From Moritella sp. 5 (GTDB lineage: Bacteria > Pseudomonadota > Gammaproteobacteria > Enterobacterales > Moritellaceae): DNA of 64,000 bases. Positions 10,353 through 19,427 of this stretch are shown here, piece by piece. Made by a program: the position numbers and the translations under genes. The stretch's first letter is position 1. Each line of letters starts with the position of its first letter. The notes beneath the pieces are model-generated. The model did not search any database. It worked only from the letters and a program-made list of their open reading frames with translations, and had not been told where the DNA came from. Location: the NCBI RefSeq assembly GCF_018219455.1, contig NZ_CP056122.1:3658001-3722000 (forward strand), given 5' to 3'.

Positions 10353-11702
10353 TTAAATATAGTCCGCTCGATGCAGGTCATACTTTTGCATTTTCTGATT
10401 TAAAGTACGGCGTGGTAAATCAAGTATATCCATTACCTCGATGATACTGCCTTTATGTAACCTCAACGCTTCAGCAATGACCTTCCTCTCAAAGTTTTGA
10501 GTTTGCATTGCGAGTGACAACTCGCTAGCGCTAGTATCAATAACTGAAAGCGGTTTAGTCACTAAAATATCAGCTACGGTTAACGACTCATCTAACGCGA
10601 AACGGGTCGCTACATTAATCAACTCACGCACATTACCAGGCCACCCATACGCCAATAAGGTTTTTTCATCCATACCAGATAACGGTTTTGCATTAATGCA
10701 GGCTAAATTAATGTAGTGCTCAAATAACAACAAAATATCCTCACCACGTTCACGCAATGGGGGTAAATATAACTGGGCAACGTTCAAACGATAAAAAAGA
10801 TCTTGGCGAAATGCTTGATTGTCTTTCAAGCTTTCTTTGGCTGCGGCAATCACACGTATATCAATCGCAATCGATTTATTCCCACCGACACGCTCTATAA
10901 CCTGTTCTTGTAAAATACGTAGCATCTTGATCTGCATGTTAATAGGCATACTTTCTACTTCATCTAAGAATAGTGTACCTTTATCAGCATATTCTAGCTT
11001 ACCCACTCGCTTTTTTATTGCGCCAGTAAAGGCACCAGCTTCATGACCAAATAGCTCGCTTTCAAATAATGCTTCAGGAATAGCGGCACAATTTAAAGCA
11101 ACAAAATCTCCATTCGAGCGTGTGCTCACTTTATGTAAACAGTCGGCAACCAACTCTTTACCACAACCAGTATCACCATAGATAATGACGTTGGTATCTA
11201 TCTTGGCAATCTTAACCAGTTGTTGGCGTAACTCAACCATCCCCGGACTAGATCCAATCAGGATCTGATCTAAACCCTGTGCCTGCTGTAAGTATTCCTC
11301 ACGCTTATTCGCACCAAGTTGTAACTGGCGTTTTTCAATTGCACAGCCAACAGTTTCAATTAATTTATCGGGATCGAAAGGCTTTTCCAAAAAATCAAAG
11401 GCACCATCACGTAATGCATTCACAGCCATATTTATATCGCCATGACCCGTCATCAGAATAATCGGCATTTCAGAATTGTTCGCCAATAATTGCGGCAACA
11501 GCGCTAAGCCAGAAATATCAGGTAAACGCACATCAGAAATCACGATACCTGGAAAGGTTGTTGGTATGAGGCTTAATGCCGACTCGCCATCTGCACATTC
11601 GATAACATCATAGCCAGCTAGCTGTAGTCGTTGACTAATCGCCAAACGAACAATCTCATCATCTTCAATTAAAGCGACTTGAATAACTGATTGTTGTGAC
11701 AT
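10353..11702 (-). CDS. DctD-like sigma54-dependent response regulator
   Basis: NtrC-family transcriptional activator. The receiver domain (1 to about 120) has acidic residues Glu13-Asp15, phospho-acceptor Asp57 and Lys107. The AAA+ domain shows Walker A 'GDTGCGKE' (176-183), with Cys where Thr is usual, and the sigma54-contacting 'GAFTGA' loop at 223-228. The C-terminal Fis-type helix-turn-helix contains 'LDLPRRTLNQKMQKY', typical of DctD. I chose the ATG at 11702 since the ~37 extra upstream residues do not resemble a receiver N-terminus. Together with the kinase at 2213-4246 it probably activates the sigma54 promoter of the TRAP operon. Confidence 0.9.
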   Translation of the reverse strand: MSQQSVIQVALIEDDEIVRLAISQRLQLAGYDVIECADGESALSLIPTTFPGIVISDVRLPDISGLALLPQLLANNSEMPIILMTGHGDINMAVNALRDGAFDFLEKPFDPDKLIETVGCAIEKRQLQLGANKREEYLQQAQGLDQILIGSSPGMVELRQQLVKIAKIDTNVIIYGDTGCGKELVADCLHKVSTRSNGDFVALNCAAIPEALFESELFGHEAGAFTGAIKKRVGKLEYADKGTLFLDEVESMPINMQIKMLRILQEQVIERVGGNKSIAIDIRVIAAAKESLKDNQAFRQDLFYRLNVAQLYLPPLRERGEDILLLFEHYINLACINAKPLSGMDEKTLLAYGWPGNVRELINVATRFALDESLTVADILVTKPLSVIDTSASELSLAMQTQNFERKVIAEALRLHKGSIIEVMDILDLPRRTLNQKMQKYDLHRADYI

Positions 11703-11998
11703 AAATAATCTACGTCCTTGTATAAATAAACAATGCAGACAGGGTAAGAAAAACAGTGTCGATTGAAAAGGAGCTAGCTCGCAAATTACGACTTGAAGGC
11801 CCCACAAGTCCAAGAACAGTCAATTAACCTTTATTCAGCCATTCAGTCGAATCGTGTTTTATTATTTGATTTCGCTTGGGACTACCTTCATTCGATTTTC
11901 CCTATGGGAGGCGATCAGAAATAGCATCTTGAAGTAACTTAGGTATATACTGGGCGACATAACGTTTTAAAGAAAAAACCACGAAAATAGGAATTGAA

Positions 11999-12349
11999 AT
12001 GACGACTGTGATGTACGGAATTAAAAACTGCGACACCATTAAGAAAGCCAAAAAATGGTTAGAAGCAAACGAACTGGAATTCACATTTCACGATCACCGC
12101 GTTAACGGTTTAGATAAAGCACAACTGATCAGCTGGTGCGAGACTCTGGGTTGGGAACAAGTGCTGAATAAACGTGGCACCACTTACCGCAAATTAACCG
12201 ATGAACAAAAAGCAGGACTAACAGAAGCAACTGCTATCGAATTGTTAATTGAACAGCCAGCGATGATCAAACGTCCAATTCTTGAAGTAGACGGCCAACT
12301 GACCTTAGGCTTTAAAGCCGATACTTACGCTGCACTATTCGCTAAATAA
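11999..12349 (+). CDS. yffB: ArsC/Spx-family reductase-like protein YffB
   Basis: Small thioredoxin-fold protein of the ArsC/Spx family. 'MYGIKNCDTIKKAKKWLE' near the N-terminus holds the single conserved Cys (CDT motif). 'NKRGTTYRKL' and 'MIKRPILEVDG' are further matches to E. coli YffB. The 116-residue length is normal. The start has GGAAT upstream; ATG five codons later is possible. It directly precedes dapE, the same order as in E. coli and many gammaproteobacteria. Its biochemical role is not established; it is not expected to be a true arsenate reductase. Confidence 0.88.
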   Translation: MTTVMYGIKNCDTIKKAKKWLEANELEFTFHDHRVNGLDKAQLISWCETLGWEQVLNKRGTTYRKLTDEQKAGLTEATAIELLIEQPAMIKRPILEVDGQLTLGFKADTYAALFAK

Positions 12350-12424
12350 TATATAAAAAGTACTTGCAGCACTGGCGGCTAAAGTAAGCCAGTGCTAAAA
12401 ATATGCTGTAAAAAGGAATTACTC

Positions 12425-13561
12425 ATGTCAGACAGTTTAGTATTACAACTTGCTAAAGATCTACTTAGTCGTAAATCTGTGACACCCGAAGATGCCGGTT
12501 GTCAGAAAATGATCATCGAACGCCTTGAAAACCTCGGATTCACTATCGAAACCATGGTATTTGAAGACACGACTAACCTTTGGGCTCGTCGCGGTACCAC
12601 AGCTCCGGTATTTTGCTTCGCCGGTCATACCGACGTTGTACCAGTAGGTAAAATAGAAGATTGGGATACCGACCCGTTCGTACCCACTATTATTGATGGC
12701 TATTTACACGGTCGTGGCGCAGCAGACATGAAAGGTTCTATCGCATCATTCTTAGTCGCTGTCGAAAACTTCGTGAACGAACACCCAGATCATCAAGGTT
12801 CAATTGCATTATTGATCACCAGTGATGAAGAAGGCCCGTTCATCAATGGCACAACGCGTGTGATTGATACTTTAGAAGCGCGTAACGAAAAAATTGACTG
12901 GTGTATTGTGGGTGAACCATCAAGCACCAACAAAGTCGGTGACATTGTTAAAAATGGTCGTCGCGGTTCTTTAACCGGCGACATCGTCGTGAAAGGTATT
13001 CAAGGTCACGTGGCTTACCCACACCTTGCCGAAAATCCAATTCATAAACTCGCGCCTGCATTATCTGAACTAAGCCAAGTGGTTTGGGATCAAGGTAATG
13101 ACTACTTCCCTGCTACAACCTTACAAATCACCGACATCCGTAGTGGTGCAGGTGCAAGTAATATCGTACCAGGTGAAGCAACTTGTCAGTTTAACCTGCG
13201 TTATTCTACCGAGCTGACTGCGGATCTAATCAAATACCGCATTGAAGGCATTTTCGAAAAACACGGTTTAAATTACGAGATCAGCTGGATCCACAGTGGC
13301 CAGCCCTTCTTAACAGAACCAGGAAACTTGCTAAATGCTATTACTGATTCAATCCAGGATGTATGTGGTTATGCGTCAGAGCTGTCGACATCAGGTGGTA
13401 CATCAGATGGTCGTTTCATCGCACCAACGGGTGCACAAGTTGTCGAATTAGGCCCTGTAAACGCGACTATTCACAAAGTGAATGAATGTGTGAAGATTAC
13501 AGATATTGAGCAATTAGCGGAAATATACGAGCAAACGCTGGTTAAGCTACTCGCACAGTAA
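12425..13561 (+). CDS. dapE: Succinyl-diaminopimelate desuccinylase DapE
   Basis: Cytoplasmic zinc metallohydrolase of the lysine/meso-DAP pathway; it cleaves N-succinyl-LL-diaminopimelate to LL-diaminopimelate and succinate. The product is 378 residues (E. coli 375). Metal and catalytic residues are visible: 'FAGHTDVVP' (His68, Asp70), 'GRGAADMKG' (Asp101), '[11 protein letters not shown]' (Glu135, Glu136) and the C-terminal '[13 protein letters not shown]' His. The ATG at 12425 has AAGGAATTACTC upstream and matches the family N-terminus; eleven codons of open frame upstream are unlikely to be used. It forms a likely operon with yffB. Confidence 0.97.
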   Translation: MSDSLVLQLAKDLLSRKSVTPEDAGCQKMIIERLENLGFTIETMVFEDTTNLWARRGTTAPVFCFAGHTDVVPVGKIEDWDTDPFVPTIIDGYLHGRGAADMKGSIASFLVAVENFVNEHPDHQGSIALLITSDEEGPFINGTTRVIDTLEARNEKIDWCIVGEPSSTNKVGDIVKNGRRGSLTGDIVVKGIQGHVAYPHLAENPIHKLAPALSELSQVVWDQGNDYFPATTLQITDIRSGAGASNIVPGEATCQFNLRYSTELTADLIKYRIEGIFEKHGLNYEISWIHSGQPFLTEPGNLLNAITDSIQDVCGYASELSTSGGTSDGRFIAPTGAQVVELGPVNATIHKVNECVKITDIEQLAEIYEQTLVKLLAQ

Positions 13562-13579
13562 CAATTAACGCTAGCAAAA

Positions 13580-13611
13580 TGATGGCTTGCTATCACCCTA
13601 ATAAGCCATCA
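13580..13611 (+). terminator. Hairpin after dapE
   Basis: A nine-base perfect inverted repeat (TGATGGCTT / AAGCCATCA) with a 14-base loop lies 19 bases past the dapE stop. The T-run after it is poor (CTTATT), so termination is only possible. Confidence 0.4.
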
Positions 13612-13858
13612 CTTATTCCGCCAACATGATTTTTTTATGAAATAATAACCTGTATTCTACCCAGTTATCACCTAAATACCCTCATATCATCCGCTAGTAA
13701 CCATATAAAAAACCGATAACCCCATCACATTCCATAACAAATTTTATATTTTATTAACAAACAGTAAAACTCAGTATTTACAATGCATTAACACATTTCA
13801 TATACTCATAGAGGCATTTTTCAGTGCAGTGAAATGGTGTTCTCATACTCTCCGTTAA

Positions 13859-13887
13859 TTGACTTTAATCAATCTCTGGCATATTGT
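13859..13887 (+). promoter_or_regulatory. Probable sigma70 promoter of the ctlX operon
   Basis: TTGACT and TATTGT are separated by 17 bases about 70 bases before the ctlX start. The -35 is embedded in an inverted repeat ATTGA-N6-TCAAT (13858-13873), a possible operator for the neighbouring TetR regulator. The remainder of the 395-base dapE-ctlX gap shows no coding signal. Confidence 0.6.
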
Positions 13888-13956
13888 TTATGCAGTTGCA
13901 TAGTTTTGCAGAATGAATAATTTGTTAATGATATTGTTTTAATAAAAGGAAGTTGT

Positions 13957-14901
13957 ATGGCTTTAATCCAAGCGCCAAATTCAGTTGTAATGGTTCGACC
14001 GTGGAAATTTTTCTCGAATCCAGAAACCGCAGTTGATAATGCATTTCAAAAAACCGGACTCGATGAGCAAGACTCACTTGAGTTAGATCGCACTGGCATA
14101 TCACTACAAGCAAAAAACGAATTTGATATCGTCGTAGCAGGATTAAACGAAAATGGCATCAACGTCCACGTATTTGATGACTTTGGGGAAAAAGAAACCC
14201 CAGATTCAGTATTCCCGAATAACTGGTTCTCGACCCACAGTGGTGGTCATGTTGCATTGTACCCAATGTTTTCACAAAACCGCCGACGTGAACGTCGTAG
14301 TGACATTATTGAAATGTTAAAAGCCAATTATCGCGTACAAGATGTTATCGACTTCTCTGGTTTAGAGTGGGATAACCTATTTCTTGAAGGCACTGGCGCG
14401 ATGGTATTAGATAACGTTAATCGCATCGCCTACACAGCTAAATCAAACCGTTCTAACGAAGTGATCCTTGAACGCTTCTGTACCACGTTCCAATACGAGC
14501 CAATGGCGTTTGAAACGGCTGATGCTACAGGCACTGCGATTTATCATACCAATGTGATGATGTGTGTTGGCTCTAAATACGCCCTTATTTGTTTGGACAT
14601 GATCCCAAATGAAGCACGTCGCGAAGCGGTTAGACAGCGTTTAGAAGAATCAGGCATTGCAGTAATTGAACTGAGCTTTGACCAAGTTGATAACTTTGCT
14701 GGTAATGCTATCGAACTCACAGGCAATGGCAGTAGTCACTTGGTTATGTCACAACGAGCGAGAGATGCTTTAACAACCGAGCAAATTTCACGCATCGAAC
14801 AACATTCAAAGATACTAAGTTTTAGCGTGCCTACTATTGAGTTAGCAGGTGGTTCGATCCGCTGCATGATCGCAGGGATCCACTTAAGCCCACGAACGTA
14901 A
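13957..14901 (+). CDS. ctlX: Citrulline hydrolase-like protein CtlX
   Basis: Amidinotransferase-fold (guanidine-modifying enzyme superfamily) protein resembling CtlX, which hydrolyses citrulline to ornithine. Key positions are visible: 'FPNNWFSTH' (86-94), 'FLEGTGAMV' with Glu144, 'YHTNVMMCVG' with His197, and 'GGSIRCMIAGIHL' with the nucleophile Cys303. The ATG has AAGGAAG upstream. It is followed after about 60 bases by a second enzyme of the same superfamily and, beyond a TetR gene, by ornithine cyclodeaminase. The context supports an arginine/citrulline-to-proline route. The symbol is by family; a different ureido or guanidino substrate remains possible. Confidence 0.82.
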   Translation: MALIQAPNSVVMVRPWKFFSNPETAVDNAFQKTGLDEQDSLELDRTGISLQAKNEFDIVVAGLNENGINVHVFDDFGEKETPDSVFPNNWFSTHSGGHVALYPMFSQNRRRERRSDIIEMLKANYRVQDVIDFSGLEWDNLFLEGTGAMVLDNVNRIAYTAKSNRSNEVILERFCTTFQYEPMAFETADATGTAIYHTNVMMCVGSKYALICLDMIPNEARREAVRQRLEESGIAVIELSFDQVDNFAGNAIELTGNGSSHLVMSQRARDALTTEQISRIEQHSKILSFSVPTIELAGGSIRCMIAGIHLSPRT

Positions 14902-14959
14902 AAACACATTTAGCAGTAACAAAATATAGAAGATATGGCTTATGGAAAAGGAAAAGGTT

Positions 14960-15811
14960 ATGGAAACCAGTTATGTAAAATCAGCGACAGGTGAATTGAA
15001 GCAAGTATTACTTTGTTCTCCTACTTACCTTAATCTTTCACCAATCAACAAAATTGCTGAAGATTGGTTAGAAAAAGGCGAGAAGATTAATCAACAAAAA
15101 TGCTTAAGCGAACACCAACAGTTGATTGATATCTACGAGCAAAACGGCATTAATGTCGAAGTACTTACGCCGACTGAAAATTTATCAAGTCAAGTATTTG
15201 CCCGTGACTTTGGTTTCAACATCAAAGAAGGTTATGTACTAGGCCGTTTTAAAGAAGAAATTCGCCACGCAGAAAGCCTGCTGTATGCAGAAAAACTCGC
15301 CGAGCTTGGTGTACCAATCATTGCCACTTGTCATGAGGGTGTATTAGAAGGCGGTGACTTCTGGCAGCTGGATGAAAAGACCTTAGCCATTGGTACGTTA
15401 CAGCGTTCTGATGAAAAAGGCATCCAAAGTATTCGTGAACAGCTTGAACCATTAGGTTATACGATTATTTCGGTTAACTCGAAACCAGAATACCTACATC
15501 TCGACATGATCTTTAATATTGTCGGTGAAAAGACTGCCGTGACTTATTACGACGGTTTACCACAAGAATTCAAAAATTACCTTGATGAAACGGGCTATGA
15601 CCTGATTAAAATTGAAGAAGAAGGGGTGTTTAAGCACTTCTGTAATCTACAAGCATTGGGTAACAAGCGTATTATTTCGTTAAGTGCAAATACAGCTGTA
15701 AACGCGCAATTACGCGAACGTGGTTTCACTGTATTTGAACTGCACTCTACCGAGATTTTGAAAACCGGCGGTGGTCCACACTGCATGACGTTCCCATTAG
15801 AACGCCACTAA
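14960..15811 (+). CDS. Arginine deiminase/DDAH-family hydrolase
   Basis: Second guanidine-modifying enzyme, 283 residues. The catalytic set is visible: 'ARDFGF' (Asp83), 'LEGGDFW' (Glu130, Asp133), 'YLHLDMIFN' (His180) and the Cys275 nucleophile in 'GGGPHCMT'. The family includes dimethylarginine dimethylaminohydrolases and arginine deiminases, both of which release citrulline. Given neighbouring CtlX and ornithine cyclodeaminase I favour citrulline formation from arginine or methylarginine. The ATG at 14960 has AAGGA seven bases upstream; an in-frame ATG at 14942 is the alternative. Probably co-transcribed with ctlX. Confidence 0.82.
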   Translation: METSYVKSATGELKQVLLCSPTYLNLSPINKIAEDWLEKGEKINQQKCLSEHQQLIDIYEQNGINVEVLTPTENLSSQVFARDFGFNIKEGYVLGRFKEEIRHAESLLYAEKLAELGVPIIATCHEGVLEGGDFWQLDEKTLAIGTLQRSDEKGIQSIREQLEPLGYTIISVNSKPEYLHLDMIFNIVGEKTAVTYYDGLPQEFKNYLDETGYDLIKIEEEGVFKHFCNLQALGNKRIISLSANTAVNAQLRERGFTVFELHSTEILKTGGGPHCMTFPLERH

Positions 15812-15848
15812 CAATTAAGACGGCAGTGTGTATTCGATAAGATCTGCG

Positions 15849-16469
15849 TTAAACTTTTTCTAACGAAATAGACAAGATCGAAGACGCACTGTCGATACCG
15901 ATATTGACCAGTTCATTATCTTTGAATTTGTACGAGGCCATGCTGCCTTCTAACCATAAACCATCAATTAATGCATTGATTTTTATGGCTAGTACTTCAC
16001 ATTCATGGTGATCAACTGAAATGTCTTCGGTGGCTAATGCATCACGAATTAACGGTTCTAAAATTTTGGTTGTTTTAGCATATTCATTAGTACGAATGGC
16101 TGCCATTTCAGGGTCGATGTACGTCATCGGCAAGAAGTTGGCCCATAACAATACGGTACGTGGTGACACGATAGGCTCTGATAGAGTCGCTTGAATAAAG
16201 TGCTGTAATCGAGTTTTGGCGCAAACGTCTTGGTCGTTAATTTCGCACCTAGCATTGACGTACATAATCTCGAGTAATGCCGAATACGCCGCACGGATCA
16301 GTTCGTCTTTACCAGAAAAGTAAAAACGGATCAGACCGTTGGTCACGTTCGCATATTCAGCCACATTACGTACAGTGGTTTTTTGTAAACCTTCGTTAGC
16401 AATGCAATCAAGTGTGGCATTGATTAACTCTTGTTTACGGTTTTTACCTTTCGTTCCTTTCGCTGGCAT
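15849..16469 (-). CDS. TetR/AcrR-family regulator (BetI-like)
   Basis: DNA-binding repressor with an N-terminal TetR helix-turn-helix, seen as 'TTVRNVAEYANVTNGLIRFYF' interrupted into its usual helices at about residues 31-52. A C-terminal ligand domain resembles BetI-type regulators. The length of 206 residues is normal. It is convergent with the deiminase gene and divergent from ornithine cyclodeaminase, sitting in the middle of the arginine-proline cluster it probably controls. Its ligand may be a pathway intermediate; that is inference. Confidence 0.85.
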   Translation of the reverse strand: MPAKGTKGKNRKQELINATLDCIANEGLQKTTVRNVAEYANVTNGLIRFYFSGKDELIRAAYSALLEIMYVNARCEINDQDVCAKTRLQHFIQATLSEPIVSPRTVLLWANFLPMTYIDPEMAAIRTNEYAKTTKILEPLIRDALATEDISVDHHECEVLAIKINALIDGLWLEGSMASYKFKDNELVNIGIDSASSILSISLEKV

Positions 16470-16645
16470 AGGCAGGTATTTAATCCGTATTTAAGTATAA
16501 GGTGAGTCTATTCGACGAAAATTAATCATACCCCTAGGGCGTGATGCTGGCAATTTATTAAGCTAAACCGAATAAAAATAGCACTTAACCCGATGCACAT
16601 AACTGATGTGTATCTCATTATTAAACGTATTAGATAAACCACTCA

Positions 16646-16660
16646 TTGATTGTTGTAATC
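16646..16660. promoter_or_regulatory. Inverted repeat, possible TetR operator
   Basis: TGATT-N5-AATCA lies between the divergent TetR and cyclodeaminase genes. A related half-site arrangement (TGACT..AATCA) overlaps the -35 of ctlX. Shared arms at both promoters make it a candidate operator, but the arms are short. Confidence 0.3.
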
Positions 16661-16724
16661 ATGAATGTAATGGAAAAATTCGATTTTTCTCTTTTACCTT
16701 AGACGGAATTTAACAAGGATCACC

Positions 16725-17729
16725 ATGATTGTTTTAGAGATAAAAGATATTAAAGCGGTAATTGCGAAAGTTGGCTACCAAGACTTTTTTGCACAGCTTA
16801 ATGATACATTGACTGAAGATTATAAAAATTGGCACGACTTTGATAAATGTCCACGTGTTGCCAACCATGTTGACGATGGTGTTATCGAATTAATGCCGAT
16901 TTCTAATGCTGAAATGTACTCGTTTAAATATGTAAATGGCCACCCAAAAAACCCAGCACAAAACAAAATGACAGTAATGGCGACAGGTCAACTATCGTTA
17001 ACTGAGACTGGCGAACCACTTATGTTCTCTGAAATGACCTTGCTTACGGGGTTCAGAACGGCAGCAACATCAGCAATGGCAGCGAAGCATCTAGCCAAAA
17101 AAGATTCAGAAGTATTAGCGTTAATCGGGACTGGCGCACAGAGTGAATTCCAGTTCTTAGCATACTCGTTCATCTTTGATTTAAAAGAAGTACGTTACTT
17201 TGATACTGATCCTGCAGCAATGCTTAAATTTGAACAAAACATGGCCCGTTTCGACATTCGCCTAACACCATGTAAAGACGCAAGAGAAGCTGTTCAAGGT
17301 GCAGATTTAATTACCACGTGTACAGCAGACAAGAAATACCAAACGGTATTAACCAAAGACATGATCAGCAAAGACGTATTCATTAACGGTCTTGGCGGTG
17401 ATTGCCCAGGTAAAACAGAAATTGAAAAAGAGTTAGTAGAAAGTGCAACAATTGTTGTTGAATACCTACCACAATCACGCATTGAAGGGGAGATCCAACA
17501 ACTGGGTCCTGACTTTACCTGTACTGAACTACACGAAATTGTGAAAGGCGAGAAAACGCTGAACGTTGCTACAGACGGCACTATCTTGTATGACTCAGTA
17601 GGTTTTGCATTGGAAGATTACTCAGTACTACGTTTGATCTATAAGCTGGCTAAGCAGCATAACATCGGCAGCGAAATGGAATTGATCCCTGAACTGGATG
17701 ATGTGAAAAACTTATTCTCGTTACTATAA
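16725..17729 (+). CDS. Ornithine cyclodeaminase
   Basis: NAD-dependent enzyme of the ornithine cyclodeaminase/mu-crystallin family that converts L-ornithine to L-proline and ammonia. 'FRTAATSAMAAKHLA' (110-124) and the NAD-binding 'LIGTGAQSEFQ' (133-143) are clear. Catalytic Asp226 is in 'NGLGGDCPGKTE'. The N-terminal 'SFKYVNGHPKNP' places the substrate-binding Lys68. The 334-residue length is usual. The ATG has AAGGATCACC upstream. It stands alone after a divergent TetR promoter and is followed by a strong terminator. It would complete arginine to citrulline to ornithine to proline. Confidence 0.92.
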   Translation: MIVLEIKDIKAVIAKVGYQDFFAQLNDTLTEDYKNWHDFDKCPRVANHVDDGVIELMPISNAEMYSFKYVNGHPKNPAQNKMTVMATGQLSLTETGEPLMFSEMTLLTGFRTAATSAMAAKHLAKKDSEVLALIGTGAQSEFQFLAYSFIFDLKEVRYFDTDPAAMLKFEQNMARFDIRLTPCKDAREAVQGADLITTCTADKKYQTVLTKDMISKDVFINGLGGDCPGKTEIEKELVESATIVVEYLPQSRIEGEIQQLGPDFTCTELHEIVKGEKTLNVATDGTILYDSVGFALEDYSVLRLIYKLAKQHNIGSEMELIPELDDVKNLFSLL

Positions 17730-17807
17730 ACGGTATATACCCTGTTAAAAAATAGCTCCCTAGTCTGTCGCGGCTAGTTGGTCGTTATTAATAGTTGATA
17801 AGCCTTT

Positions 17808-17861
17808 GGCCAAAACACCCACGGTAAGCACTGTAATGCCGTTGGGGTTTTGGCCTTTTTT
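17808..17861 (+). terminator. Rho-independent terminator
   Basis: A long stem begins GGCCAAAA and closes TTTTGGCC, with further pairing inside, followed by six T. It ends the ornithine cyclodeaminase transcript. Confidence 0.9.
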
Positions 17862-18024
17862 GTTTAACCAGCTATTACATTCTCCTGTTTAAAATATAGT
17901 CCTAATTCGCTTAAAAATTATTTTCATTATTTTAAAAAAAATTAAACACCGTCTAGACCCGCGTAAATGCTGACTCCAAGGTCAAGAAAACAATGTGTCC
18001 GCACTTTCAACCCAAAATAAAGCC

Positions 18025-18054
18025 TTTACAAGATAACAACCCTTGGACTAGTAT
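18025..18054 (+). promoter_or_regulatory. Candidate guaC promoter with long leader
   Basis: TTTACA and TAGTAT are spaced by 18 bases, predicting a start near 18061 and a leader of about 185 bases. The leader opens with a small hairpin CGCGTT-N5-AACGCG (18068-18084). I do not recognise a riboswitch class in it. The rest of the 17862-18246 stretch is AT-rich and empty. Confidence 0.45.
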
Positions 18055-18246
18055 CTACCCGTATAAGCGCGTTGGATAAACGCGGCTTACCCGCACACAC
18101 GATTCGCTTGTACCGCTTAAACTAAAATCCTTATAATTTTTTGCACAGTACCATCCAGAACCCATTGAATTAGGGTTTTCCTTGCGCCTGCAATATACCG
18201 TAGCGTAAGAATAAGAGCCTGTGCAAACAAACAGAAGATAGATGTC

Positions 18247-19287
18247 ATGCGTATAGAACAAGAATTGAAGCTAGGTTTTAAAGATGTACTTTTCCGCCCA
18301 AAACGTTCAACTCTAAAGAGTCGTTCACAAGTAAGCTTAGAGCGTACATTCACTTTCCCTAACAGCAAGTACACTTGGACAGGTGTACCAGTTATTGCTG
18401 CAAACATGGATACTGTAGGTACATTTGAAGCGGCAAAAGAACTTGCTGCACACAAAATGTTAACAGCTGTACATAAGCATTACACTGTTGCCCAATGGAA
18501 AGAGTTCCTAGAAGCAAACCCAGAAATCTTTGACCATATCTTTGTATCTACTGGTACATCAGATTCAGATTTCGAAAAACTTCAACAAGTTCTAGCATTA
18601 GATGAGCGTTTACAGTTTATCTGTATCGATGTAGCTAATGGTTACTCAGAATTTTTTATTAATTTCGTACGTAAAGTACGTGCAGCGTACCCTTCTAAAA
18701 CGATTATGGCTGGTAACGTAGTTACTGGTGAAATCACAGAAGAACTTATCCTGTCTGGCGCAGATATCATCAAAGTTGGTATCGGCCCAGGTTCAGTATG
18801 TACAACACGTGTTAAAACAGGTGTTGGTTACCCACAACTGTCTGCAATCATCGAATGTGCAGATGCTGCACACGGTCTTGGTGGCATGGTGGTTGGTGAT
18901 GGTGGTTGTTCTTGCGCTGGTGATGTTGCTAAAGCATTCGGCGGCGGCGCAGACTTCGTTATGCTTGGCGGCATGTTAGCAGGTCACGACGAAAGTGGCG
19001 GCGAGCTGTGTGAAGTTGATGGCAAGAAAACGAAGAAATTCTATGGCATGAGCTCTACCACTGCGATGAACAAACACGCAGGTGGTGTTGCGAAATACCG
19101 TGCTTCAGAAGGTAAAACTGTAGAAGTACCTTACCGTGGTCCAATCGAAAACACTGTTTTCGATATCCTAGGTGGCGTTCGTTCGACTTGTACTTACGTT
19201 GGCGCAGCATCATTAAAAGAGCTAAGCAAACGAACTACCTTTGTCCGCGTACTTGAGCAAGAAAATAACGTATTCGGTAAAGAATAA
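18247..19287 (+). CDS. guaC: GMP reductase GuaC
   Basis: NADPH-dependent GMP reductase that deaminates GMP to IMP in purine salvage. It is the (beta/alpha)8 barrel of the IMPDH/GMPR family without CBS domains. The catalytic Cys185 lies in '[11 protein letters not shown]'. '[11 protein letters not shown]' (49-59), '[10 protein letters not shown]' and '[14 protein letters not shown]' are typical of GuaC. The 346-residue length equals the E. coli enzyme. The start lies after a weak AGAAGA site. Downstream is a strong terminator, and beyond it the accessory region begins. Confidence 0.97.
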   Translation: MRIEQELKLGFKDVLFRPKRSTLKSRSQVSLERTFTFPNSKYTWTGVPVIAANMDTVGTFEAAKELAAHKMLTAVHKHYTVAQWKEFLEANPEIFDHIFVSTGTSDSDFEKLQQVLALDERLQFICIDVANGYSEFFINFVRKVRAAYPSKTIMAGNVVTGEITEELILSGADIIKVGIGPGSVCTTRVKTGVGYPQLSAIIECADAAHGLGGMVVGDGGCSCAGDVAKAFGGGADFVMLGGMLAGHDESGGELCEVDGKKTKKFYGMSSTTAMNKHAGGVAKYRASEGKTVEVPYRGPIENTVFDILGGVRSTCTYVGAASLKELSKRTTFVRVLEQENNVFGKE

Positions 19288-19306
19288 ATTAGTTATTAAA
19301 TATGTA

Positions 19307-19380
19307 GGTCTAGAACTACATATTTAAGCTAACAAAGGCGAGCATTGATATGGGCATGTCCATTATAATGCTCGCCTTTT
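19307..19380 (+). repeat. Direct repeat copy A (guaC 3' region)
   Basis: This 74-base stretch, starting GGTCTAGAACT and ending with the guaC terminator, recurs at 23332-23406 with about eight differences by eye (about 89% identity). The pair brackets a 4-kb block of genes with unfamiliar products and may mark an insertion. Confidence 0.85.
19334..19380 (+). terminator. Rho-independent terminator of guaC
   Basis: A stem AAAGGCGAGCATT / AATGCTCGCCTTT is followed by T residues 47 bases past the stop codon. A diverged copy of this whole region occurs at 23332-23406. Confidence 0.88.
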
Positions 19381-19427
19381 GCGTTATGGAGAGAAGCATT
19401 ATTTTTATTACCATTAAAAATAATTAT

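Noticed and set aside
18061-18246. Riboswitch in the guaC leader
   Set aside because: Only one short hairpin is evident; no known aptamer signature was found.
19330-19390. Integron attC-like look of the guaC terminator (TAAC...GTTA ends)
   Set aside because: The core sites do not fit RYYYAAC/GTTRRRY, there is no integron integrase, and the flanking genes lie in mixed orientation.
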